From Cognaticolwellia aestuarii (lineage in GTDB: Bacteria > Pseudomonadota > Gammaproteobacteria > Enterobacterales > Alteromonadaceae): a stretch of DNA of 60,738 nucleotides. The notes beneath the pieces are model-generated. The model did not search any database and was not told where the DNA came from. It saw only the letters and a program-made list of their open reading frames with translations. Location of the stretch: the NCBI RefSeq assembly GCF_002000025.1, contig NZ_MUZV01000018.1, positions 1 to 60,738 on the forward strand, given 5' to 3'. Each line of letters begins with the position of its first letter. The stretch's first letter is position 1. Positions 53,794 to 60,738 of the stretch are shown piece after piece. The position numbers and the translations under genes are program-made.

Positions 53794-55353
53794 ATGCAAC
53801 GTCGTCAATTATTAAAAAATATCGCTGGAGCGAGTACTTGTATCGGGGCAAGCAGTCTTTTAATGTCTGTGCCATTTGCCGTTAATGCAAAAATAGTCAA
53901 TAAAAACCAAATAGACCCACTTGCTAATATAAAAACATCCTTTGCTGATGCCTTGAAGGACAACCCAAGCTTATTAGGTTTGAAGAATACTGCGAATAAC
54001 TTCGCCCATCAGCAGCTTACTATTGAAGGCAAATTACCCAAAGATCTCACGGGAGTATTCTATCGCAATGGTCCTGCTAAATATGAGCAAGGCAACCAGC
54101 GTTATTCACACCAGTTTGAAGGTGACGGTATGATCAATAGCTTTACTTTTGCTAATGGCAATATTGTGCATCAAGGCAAGTTTGTTGAAACCACAAAATT
54201 TGTCCAGGAACAGCAACAAAATAAATTTTTATATTCAGGGCCATTAAGTGACATAAAAAATAGCCGTAAAGTAACTCAAGCCGATACAGTTAATACCGCC
54301 AATATCAATGTTATTCCTGTTGATGATGAGATTTGGGCATTATGGGAGTCTGGCTCAGCTACGGCATTAGATGCTACAACGCTTGCCACTAAACGACGCG
54401 TTAACTTAGGAGCTAACAGCCAGTACGGTGATAAACTTAAAGGCTTAGCATTTTCAGCGCATCCTAAAATTGAAGCTAATGGCGACATTTGGAATTTTGG
54501 TTTGAGCTTATCGGGCCATGTCGCGCTGTACCAACTATCAAGTAAAGGGCTAATGAAAAATGTTGGCATTATAAACGCGCGTTACCGCGGCAAGATGCTA
54601 CATGACTTTCTAATCACCCATAAGCACATTTTACTTATTTTACCGTCGCTGACCTCACAAGCTGATCGCAGCCACAGTAATCTCAAACTCTTCGCAAGTA
54701 TCGAGTACGATAGCAAGCAACCAATGCGAGTATTAGTTATTGATAAACAGACGTTAACATTGAAAAAGCAATATGAGTTAGATGCAGGTTTCGCTTTTCA
54801 TTTCGGTAATGCTTGGGAGGAGAATGATGGCACTATTCATTTTGACGCCAGTATTAATGACAACTTTAAGGTCATGGATGAGTTGTCTGAAATAATGTCA
54901 GGCACAGCAAAAAATTTAGATCAAAACTCACCTCACACAGCACTGTTCACGTTAAAGCCTAATGGCGGCACAACCAAAGTCGTTGTTGATGGTGACAGTG
55001 AATTCCCTCGGGTTTACGATCATTTAGTGGGGCAACGCAATAAAACGTTATATACCCTTTCGCATACGCAGAGCCAATTTTGGCGTGATACAGTATGTTG
55101 TCTCAACATGGACAGTGGGAAAAAAGACACATTTATCTACGGTGATGAATTTATCGCTGAAGAGCATATTATTATCTCTAACACAGCTAAGGAAGGTGAT
55201 GGCTATTTACTGGGTACGGCTTTACATATACCGAGTAAACGCACTTGTTTGAATATATTTAGCGCAAATAACCTCAAGGGTGGACCAATTTGTCGAGCAT
55301 GGCTGCCTTACCATCTACCATTGGGTTTACATGGAAACTTTAAAGCGAGCTGA
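53794..55353 (+). CDS. Carotenoid oxygenase family protein with Tat-type signal
   Basis: This 519-residue protein has a twin-arginine-like signal (RRQLLKNIAG). A seven-bladed propeller of the RPE65/carotenoid cleavage family follows. The four iron-binding histidines can be placed in FSAHPKIE near 226, LHDFLIT near 270, AFHFGNAW near 332 and GLHGNF near 514. It should cleave a double bond of a carotenoid or related polyene using oxygen. Substrate and side are unknown. Export by Tat is unusual for the family and is inferred from the N-terminus only. Confidence 0.88.
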   Translation: MQRRQLLKNIAGASTCIGASSLLMSVPFAVNAKIVNKNQIDPLANIKTSFADALKDNPSLLGLKNTANNFAHQQLTIEGKLPKDLTGVFYRNGPAKYEQGNQRYSHQFEGDGMINSFTFANGNIVHQGKFVETTKFVQEQQQNKFLYSGPLSDIKNSRKVTQADTVNTANINVIPVDDEIWALWESGSATALDATTLATKRRVNLGANSQYGDKLKGLAFSAHPKIEANGDIWNFGLSLSGHVALYQLSSKGLMKNVGIINARYRGKMLHDFLITHKHILLILPSLTSQADRSHSNLKLFASIEYDSKQPMRVLVIDKQTLTLKKQYELDAGFAFHFGNAWEENDGTIHFDASINDNFKVMDELSEIMSGTAKNLDQNSPHTALFTLKPNGGTTKVVVDGDSEFPRVYDHLVGQRNKTLYTLSHTQSQFWRDTVCCLNMDSGKKDTFIYGDEFIAEEHIIISNTAKEGDGYLLGTALHIPSKRTCLNIFSANNLKGGPICRAWLPYHLPLGLHGNFKAS

Positions 55354-55451
55354 GGGCTTATATAATTAACGGTTCATTTTTAATGGTGAAAATAAATAAT
55401 AACAACGCTGTTAAAAGCAGAACATAAAAGTAACGAAAAAATGAATCAAAA

Positions 55452-55496
55452 AAGTGCATTAATTCAAGCTAAAAATTAAGCTGAGTTAATGCACTT
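55452..55496. terminator. Terminator between convergent genes
   Basis: AAGTGCATTAA and TTAATGCACTT are complementary around about 23 nt that contain a smaller stem, between the carotenoid oxygenase and helicase genes. Confidence 0.65.
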
Positions 55497-55598
55497 ATCG
55501 TATTAAAGGTTTTATCTACTGTCGCCTAATTCCTTCGCGGCTAGGTTTGGTTGAAACTTATGGTGATTTTAAAACGGGCTTAAGTTTATTAGTTAAGC

Positions 55599-56948
55599 CT
55601 AATCAACTTCTTCTATATCATTTTGCTCAATATCTTGTGGTGCCACAGGCTTTTTACGCTTTAATACCGGTAACTCACCAGCATCAGCCGCTAAAAAGCT
55701 CTTCTTGACGATTTTCTTCGCTTTCGCTTTCTTAGCCTGTGGTGCTGATTTATTACTGTCTTTGGTTTTACTAACCACTTTGGCTTTCTTAGGTTTTATA
55801 CCATTGAACTTAACTTTAAAACCTTCAACTTTGTCAAATGTTAGCTTTTGCTGTAAAAACCCTTCAACGTTCTTAAAACTTATCCAATCCTTTGGACCAA
55901 CAAAAGAGATGGCATCTCCAGTACTGCCTGCGCGGCCAGTACGGCCAATGCGATGAACAAATTCTTCAGTATGTTTTGGCATATCAAAATTAATAACATG
56001 CGATACATTGATCAAATCTAAACCACGAGAAGCCAGATCGGTCGTGATCAATATCTTCTGCTGGCCTTTACTAAAGCCGTCCATAATTTGATTACGTTGG
56101 CTTTGATTTAACTCTCCACTTAGCGCAACGGTACTTAAGCCCTGCTCTGTTAACAAAGTTGAGAGCCTATCAGTATCAGCACGTGTGGCTGTGAAGATAA
56201 TCATTTGTTGATGCTGTTCGGTTTCAATAAAGTGCTGCAGCAATTTTTCTTTTTGCGTCAAGTTATCGCAAAGATAAAAACGCTTTGTAATATCTTTATG
56301 CTCAGTATGCGCACTACCAATAGCAATACGCTTAGGTTTTTTCAATAAAGCTAAGGCAAAATCATTGACTTGTGCATGGTCTAAAGTTGCCGAAAACATT
56401 AATGTTTGACGTTTTCTGTGATCGGCAGCTTTATTTATTTGTGCGAGTTGCTCAGCAAAACCGAGATCTAACATGCGATCTGCTTCATCAAGAATTAGCA
56501 GCTCTAATCCATTTAAGTAAAAATGCCCTTGTGAAAGGTGATCAGCTAATCGCCCCGGCGTTGCAACAATAAAGTGTGGGTCTTTCTCTAAAGTTTTTAC
56601 TTGGTCATTGAAGTTCTCACCGCCGAGTATCAGTACCGCTTTAAACTGTGAACCTGAGGTAAACATTCTTAATTGAGTAAAAACTTGCTTAGCTAGCTCA
56701 CGAGTAGGCGTTAAAATAACCACACGAGGATCTCGTTTACTCAACGCGCGATTCTTTAATAAGCGTTGCATTGCAGGAATAATAAACGCTAATGTTTTGC
56801 CAGAGCCTGTTTTAGATGATGCGATCAAGTCATGACCTGTCATAGCGGCAGGAATGGCCTGTTGCTGGATTTCAGTCGGCTCGTTAAAACCTAAATGTTC
56901 AACGGTTGCCATTATCTTACTATCTAACCCAAAATCACTAAACTGCAA
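55599..56948 (-). CDS. DEAD-box RNA helicase
   Basis: This 449-residue helicase has the family motifs in order: Q motif near 20-28, motif I ASSKTGSGKT near 43, Ia PTRELA near 88, II DEAD in LILDEADRM near 153, III SAT near 185, and VI HRIGRTGRAG near 335. A basic Lys-rich tail (about 385-435) would aid RNA binding. It resembles SrmB/RhlE-type cold-adapted helicases in marine bacteria, but I cannot settle the subgroup. It is monocistronic. Confidence 0.93.
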   Translation of the reverse strand: MQFSDFGLDSKIMATVEHLGFNEPTEIQQQAIPAAMTGHDLIASSKTGSGKTLAFIIPAMQRLLKNRALSKRDPRVVILTPTRELAKQVFTQLRMFTSGSQFKAVLILGGENFNDQVKTLEKDPHFIVATPGRLADHLSQGHFYLNGLELLILDEADRMLDLGFAEQLAQINKAADHRKRQTLMFSATLDHAQVNDFALALLKKPKRIAIGSAHTEHKDITKRFYLCDNLTQKEKLLQHFIETEQHQQMIIFTATRADTDRLSTLLTEQGLSTVALSGELNQSQRNQIMDGFSKGQQKILITTDLASRGLDLINVSHVINFDMPKHTEEFVHRIGRTGRAGSTGDAISFVGPKDWISFKNVEGFLQQKLTFDKVEGFKVKFNGIKPKKAKVVSKTKDSNKSAPQAKKAKAKKIVKKSFLAADAGELPVLKRKKPVAPQDIEQNDIEEVD

Positions 56949-57204
56949 ACTTACTCTCCACTTACTTCATAACTAGCTAAAAAATTAAAACTCTATTACC
57001 GTATTATAACCTGATAAGTAGCATATTTGGCTAAACAATTTAGCCAAAGCGTTAAAATTATCAGGCAGAGATTAAAAAGCTGACTTTTGATAAATCATTT
57101 GAGCTATGACAAATAACCTATTGTAGTTTATAGCTAGAATAATGCGGTAATCGTAGTATCAAAACCTAAACCTACAATAAAGTAAACAGAGTAAGGGTGA
57201 TGAA

Positions 57205-57471
57205 ATGAAGCCTGATCGACATACAGCAATGTGCCTATTGATCAAACAAGTCAGGGATGATTTTCCATTTACCCTGCCTGAAGCACAAATATGCGCAGGA
57301 AAATGTGTGGGATGTGCGAAGAAACTTCTCGAATTAGCAGATACCGAACTGTCTGATTGGGAAGTTCGCTTGGCAAACAATGAACAGCCAACATTTGGTG
57401 ATATTAGTCGTTTAGCGAAATTATGTAAGAATATCCGCCGCGGTTTAGTTCGTAACGAATTAGTAAAATAA
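57205..57471 (+). CDS. Small conserved cysteine-motif protein
   Basis: This 88-residue soluble protein has CAGKCVGCAKKLLE (CxxxCxxC) near 30-37. The spacing is like iron-sulfur or zinc sites, though only three Cys are close together, plus Cys10 and Cys74. It looks like a conserved Alteromonadales/Vibrionales protein of unknown function. GGGTGATGAA just upstream holds a modest ribosome binding site. Confidence 0.7.
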   Translation: MKPDRHTAMCLLIKQVRDDFPFTLPEAQICAGKCVGCAKKLLELADTELSDWEVRLANNEQPTFGDISRLAKLCKNIRRGLVRNELVK

Positions 57472-57584
57472 TATTTTTAATGCTAGTTCGTAACTATTTA
57501 TCTTGTCAGCATAAGATTACAATAACCATGTATAGCTAAAATTACGCTGTGTAATAACCGATGTGATCAGGTATTATGCTCTGA

Positions 57585-58115
57585 ATGACAATATCAAAGA
57601 TAGAAAAACACTTGCCTACTCAGCGCTCCACTTACCTGGTAATAAAAGCCAAAAAATCAGACAAAAAAGACATTCAACGCTTCTATAAAACGCAACGTTA
57701 CGCTGCTGGCTTTATTGGACATGACCACGCATATTTTATAAAGCACAATACTAAAATTATTGCTTGCGTGATCATATCAGCAGGGCAAGAAAGTGGGCTA
57801 TTTTGGTTACTGCATGGCTTAGTTATTGACTCCGAACATCGGGGTAGCGGTATAGCTAGTATATTATTACGCGCCGTCATAGCTGAACGTCTTTGCAAAG
57901 AAGAGACCACACAAGCCCGTTATGACAATATTATCTGTTTTGCTGCTCAAGCATTAGCAACACTTTACTTGTCGAATAAGTTTGTCAGTCACAACACAGT
58001 AAAAAATATTGCACAATTACCGGATGAATTTCGTCACCGATTTTTACGTTATAGAGAAAATAATAAAAGTTTATGCTGTTACCTTTATAGTGCTAATTTT
58101 CCACACTGTGCTTAG
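57585..58115 (+). CDS. GNAT family N-acetyltransferase
   Basis: This 176-residue protein has the GNAT acetyl-CoA core: [26 protein letters not shown] near 85-110, with the R-G-S-G-I/A pattern binding the pyrophosphate. The substrate is unknown. It is convergent with folD, with a 23-bp overlap at the 3' ends. Confidence 0.85.
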   Translation: MTISKIEKHLPTQRSTYLVIKAKKSDKKDIQRFYKTQRYAAGFIGHDHAYFIKHNTKIIACVIISAGQESGLFWLLHGLVIDSEHRGSGIASILLRAVIAERLCKEETTQARYDNIICFAAQALATLYLSNKFVSHNTVKNIAQLPDEFRHRFLRYRENNKSLCCYLYSANFPHCA

Positions 58116-58965
58116 CAGCAATGAGCGTATTCTTTAATAGACATGCAATCGTCATAGGCCCTACACCACCGGGCACTGGTGTAATTGCACCGCACTTACC
58201 AACAACCTCATCATAGTCAACATCACCAACAAGACTGGCTGTGCCTTCATGATTTATGATCCTGTTAATACCGACATCAATTACCGTTGCGCCTTCTTTA
58301 ACCCATTCAGCCTTAACAAATTTAGCAATGCCGACAGCAGCAATTAAAATATCAGCTTGTTGACAAACTTCAACTAAGTTAATTGTTTTTGAGTGTGCGA
58401 TGGTAACAGTACAATTTTCTTGTAGTAACAACATTGCTACAGGTTTACCGACAATGTTTGAGCGACCAATGACCACTGCATGTTTACCTGATAAATCATT
58501 ACCTAAATACTGTTTTGCTAGAATAATACAGCCTTGAGGGGTACATGGTACAAGCCCACTACTTTCACCATTAAATAGAAGACCTGCGTTAATAGCATGG
58601 AAGCCGTCAACATCTTTTTCAGGATTAATTGCGGCGATAACAGCACTCTCATTAATATGTGCTGGTAATGGTAACTGGACTAATATTCCATGAACGCTGC
58701 TGTCTTGATTTAACTGATGTAAATGCTTTAATAATTCTTCTTGGCTCGTTTCTTCAGCTAACTTAATTTCATTAGATACCATACCGGTTTCTTGAGTCTG
58801 TCTTACTTTATTTTTAACGTACACTTGGCTTGCAGGATCATTCCCAACCAAAATAACAACTAACTTAGGGCAAATACTTGCTTTAGTTTTCAATTCAGTT
58901 ACTTCTACAGCTAACTGAGCTCGTAAATTCTTAGCAGTTAGCTTTCCGTCTAAAATCATTATCAT
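58093..58965 (-). CDS. folD: Bifunctional methylenetetrahydrofolate dehydrogenase/cyclohydrolase
   Basis: This protein of about 290 residues interconverts 5,10-methylene-THF, methenyl-THF and 10-formyl-THF. It has the family signatures SQVYVKNK (catalytic Lys) near 52, [12 protein letters not shown] near 97, [12 protein letters not shown] near 118, and the nucleotide-binding [12 protein letters not shown] near 164. [12 protein letters not shown] near 268 completes it. I chose the ATG at 58965; a GTG three codons earlier is possible. Confidence 0.95.
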   Translation of the reverse strand: MIMILDGKLTAKNLRAQLAVEVTELKTKASICPKLVVILVGNDPASQVYVKNKVRQTQETGMVSNEIKLAEETSQEELLKHLHQLNQDSSVHGILVQLPLPAHINESAVIAAINPEKDVDGFHAINAGLLFNGESSGLVPCTPQGCIILAKQYLGNDLSGKHAVVIGRSNIVGKPVAMLLLQENCTVTIAHSKTINLVEVCQQADILIAAVGIAKFVKAEWVKEGATVIDVGINRIINHEGTASLVGDVDYDEVVGKCGAITPVPGGVGPMTIACLLKNTLIAAKHSVEN

Positions 58966-59214
58966 CACTCGCACTTATAAAATTAATAAATAAACTATCA
59001 CAATTTAAAGAGCCATTAACTGAGTAAATTGCGAAATGAAAACATACCATATCTAAGCTAGCGTTATTGGATAAATAAAATATTTTTGAATATTGCTATT
59101 TTGAGTTAATACCTTGAAAGCATTATTAGTTATTTTACAAAATATGTCTTTTCTGCCACTTAAATACATTTATACTGCTACTACATAATTCTGGTAATTT
59201 TCGGCTGTATTAAT

Positions 59215-59808
59215 ATGACCAATTTACATATCAAAAAAAGAATCGTAATAACCGGTGGTCCAGGTGCGGGTAAAACCACAGCATTGGATTTAATTAGACG
59301 CGAATTTAGCGGAAAAATAGCATCAGTTCCCGAGTCAGCTACCATGATATTTAGTGGTGGTATTGAGCGAAGTACCAATAATAAAGTACTGAAAAGTCAA
59401 CAAAAAGCCATATTCGATTTACAAAAAAACCTCGAAGATATCCAAAGAGCCACCTACCCTGAGTGTTTAATTTTATGTGATCGTGGCACTTTAGATGGCT
59501 TAGCATACTGGCCTGGAACTGAAGAAGACTTCTTTAAGGAAATGAACACTTCTTTTGAGCAAGAGTTTTCACGTTATGATGCGGTTATATTTTTTGAAAC
59601 TGCTGCTAAATCTGGAGAAAGCATTCGTAGTAACAACCCGATCAGGAATGAATCAGAAGCAGCCGCGATAGCATTAGATACCAAACTACAAAAAATTTGG
59701 TCTAAGCACCCTAACTATAATCTCGTCGTGAGCTCTGAATCTTTTATTCATAAAGTTATGTTTGGAATCATGACAATTGAGAATATTATAAAACAGTATA
59801 ATCAATAA
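59215..59808 (+). CDS. AAA_28-type ATPase/kinase-like protein
   Basis: This 197-residue protein has a P-loop GGPGAGKTTAL near 15, then SVPESATMIF near 40 and LCDRGTLDGLAYWPG near 87. This is the pattern of AAA_28 (NadR/Ttd14-like) domains. Asp and Arg in CDRG fit a kinase-type site. It may act on a nucleotide or small molecule. The ATG at 59215 is used; no clear ribosome binding site is seen. Confidence 0.85.
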   Translation: MTNLHIKKRIVITGGPGAGKTTALDLIRREFSGKIASVPESATMIFSGGIERSTNNKVLKSQQKAIFDLQKNLEDIQRATYPECLILCDRGTLDGLAYWPGTEEDFFKEMNTSFEQEFSRYDAVIFFETAAKSGESIRSNNPIRNESEAAAIALDTKLQKIWSKHPNYNLVVSSESFIHKVMFGIMTIENIIKQYNQ

Positions 59809-59974
59809 CAAGGTTAATTCTGTAGCTATAACCACTACAAAGAATTGAAGCTCGTCATTTCTTAACTTATATTGACCTATGAACTACACGTTTAAATAGC
59901 CAAAAATTAGTCGCCAGTAATGTCACAAGTGTGCCTGTAATTATTTAAACACCGATATTTAAACGCCAGAAAGC

Positions 59975-60004
59975 AAAAAACCCGTATCGTTAGCTACGGG
60001 TTTC
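59975..60004 (-). terminator. rRNA operon terminator 1 (distal)
   Basis: AACCCGTA and TACGGGTT form a stem with an 8-nt loop and, on the minus strand, a downstream T-run (seen as AAAAAA at 59975-59980). Confidence 0.85.
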
Positions 60005-60118
60005 TGACGTGCATGTTCCTACAAGGATGTAGGTTAGTAGAGTAATGCAGGAGCAATTACCGAGATGCACTCATGCCGTAAGTGCGAATGCACAGGAGCG
60101 GCCTCACATAAAGAGAAA

Positions 60119-60195
60119 AACACCCACACACTCTTTACCACCGGCGCTAACACATGTCACTTCTGACTTAGCAATGGACTTAGGTGGAGTCATAA
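60119..60195 (-). pseudogene. Decayed 5S rRNA-like sequence, distal copy
   Basis: CGGCGCTAACACATGTCACT, then TCTGACTTAGCAATGGA and TAGGTGGAGTCAT follow the true 5S (60453-60513) in order, with many changes. A GTTCCTAC stretch at 60016 may be a further piece of it. Confidence 0.75.
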
Positions 60196-60226
60196 AATTT
60201 TTTGTGTTTTTCAAATTTTAGATAAC

Positions 60227-60256
60227 AAAAAGCCCGTCACTTTCGTAACGGGCTCT
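60227..60256 (-). terminator. rRNA operon terminator 2
   Basis: AGCCCGT and ACGGGCT (with inner TTAC-like pairing) form a stem; the minus-strand T-run is AAAAA at 60227-60231. Confidence 0.8.
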
Positions 60257-60261
60257 TGACG

Positions 60262-60331
60262 CGCATGGATACACTAGAGCAGACACTGCTGAGTTCACAA
60301 TGAACTCAACCATGCCGCTATGATCATTTTA
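60262..60331 (-). pseudogene. Decayed 5S rRNA-like sequence, proximal copy
   Basis: CACTGCTGAGTTCACAATGA, CTCAACCATGCCGCTATGATC follow the 5S segment CACTTCTGAGTTCGGAATGG...CCATGTCGCTATTGTC in order. Only the 5' half of the RNA is recognisable. Confidence 0.65.
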
Positions 60332-60373
60332 GCGTTTATCACTGAATTTATTTAATTATAAAGCTCAGAAAGC

Positions 60374-60404
60374 AAAAAACCCGTAGCGTTAGCTACGGGT
60401 TTCT
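60374..60404 (-). terminator. rRNA operon terminator 3 (first after 5S)
   Basis: ACCCGTAGC and GCTACGGGT pair perfectly around GTTA, with the minus-strand T-run at 60374-60379. Its sequence is nearly the same as terminator 1. Confidence 0.9.
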
Positions 60405-60414
60405 CTAAATAGAA

Positions 60415-60530
60415 GCCTAGCAATGTCCTACTCTCACATGGGAACTCCCACACTACCATCGGCGCTAACACGTTTCACTTCTGAGTTCGGAATGGAATCA
60501 GGTGGGGCCATGTCGCTATTGTCGCTAGAC
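60415..60530 (-). rRNA. rrf: 5S ribosomal RNA
   Basis: The reverse complement (about 116 nt) contains the universal 5S segments CCGAACTCAGAAGTGAAAC and GCGCCGATGGTAGTGTGG, and its ends GTCTAGCGAC and TTGCTAGGC pair as helix I. It follows the 23S gene at about 160 bp. Confidence 0.95.
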
Positions 60531-60689
60531 AAAAAGGGTACAATCTTGAAAGCCGTTCATTAAGACATGTCTCAATGATAATAAATACGTTTTATTCTCG
60601 AACTCTTATTCAATGCTTTATGTACGTGTCACTCTTGCGAGTGTTAGTCAAACTTAACTACAATCTTTAAAACCACTTGGGTGTTGTAT

Positions 60690-60738
60690 GGTTAAGCCTC
60701 ACGGGTAATTAGTATTGGTTAGCTCAATGCCTCGCAGC
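60690..60738 (-). rRNA. rrl: 23S ribosomal RNA, 3' end (partial)
   Basis: The reverse complement reads GCTGCGAGGCATTGAGCTAA, then CCAATACTAATTACCCGTGA and GGCTTAACC, the conserved 3' end of gammaproteobacterial 23S rRNA. The rest lies beyond the window. Confidence 0.95.

Larger units (their letters stand above)
59809..60414. other. Trailer region of the rRNA operon with terminators and 5S remnants
   Basis: Reading leftward from 5S, three terminator hairpins alternate with two decayed 5S-like stretches, listed separately. The part left of 59970 shows nothing. Confidence 0.6.

Overview
The window looks like a chromosomal segment of a marine, low-GC gammaproteobacterium of the Alteromonadales, most likely Colwelliaceae (Colwellia or Thalassotalea type). 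The signs are the AT-rich composition, close homologues of YbiT, CysK, DnaQ, FolD and YgiQ, a rhombosortase, a TIGR03503-like protein, several secreted S9 peptidases and an integron cassette array of the marine type. This assignment is inference; no database search was run.

Layout. 1-340: three tandem tRNA-Asp genes in a 128-bp repeat, reading leftward from a strong promoter at about 382-410. 500-24000: ordinary core and envelope genes (dnaQ, DUF599/DUF2919 membrane proteins, a CBM9/DUF5916 outer-membrane protein, an RDD protein, cysK, ggt, a DTW-domain tRNA modifier, a PAS-GGDEF cyclase, rhombosortase, a glutamate-synthase-like FMN protein, a solute-binding protein, an S9 peptidase, a YgiQ radical SAM protein). 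24700-36070: an integron cassette array without an integrase (CALIN), with about 14 recognisable attC sites, all in one orientation, and small lipoprotein, membrane and DUF6429 genes. A decayed IS110-type element sits against an attC. A 3-kb block with a yaaA remnant, an S9 peptidase and repeat DNA splits the array.

36700-42150: a membrane protein, a 2OG-Fe(II) oxygenase, an aldehyde dehydrogenase divergent from a HxlR regulator, and an S41-like protein. 42917-49839: a 6.9-kb site-specific element inserted into the 5' end of the ABC-F gene ybiT. It carries a large serine recombinase next to its left end, two further serine-recombinase-type proteins, a PEP-CTERM protein and two unrecognised cargo genes. 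Its right end supplies a new promoter-like sequence and start codon, so ybiT stays intact. The old promoter and first 10 to 11 codons are stranded 6.9 kb upstream.

49800-59800: ybiT, rlmJ, a membrane LytTR regulator divergent from a DUF2141/carotenoid-oxygenase pair, a DEAD-box helicase, a GNAT enzyme, folD and an AAA_28-type ATPase. 59970-60738: the 3' end of an rRNA operon on the minus strand (end of 23S, 5S). Beyond it lie two decayed 5S-like copies, so that three terminators alternate with 5S-derived sequence.

The two most interesting areas are the gene-restoring serine-recombinase element in ybiT and the integrase-less cassette array with its IS110-type insertion.
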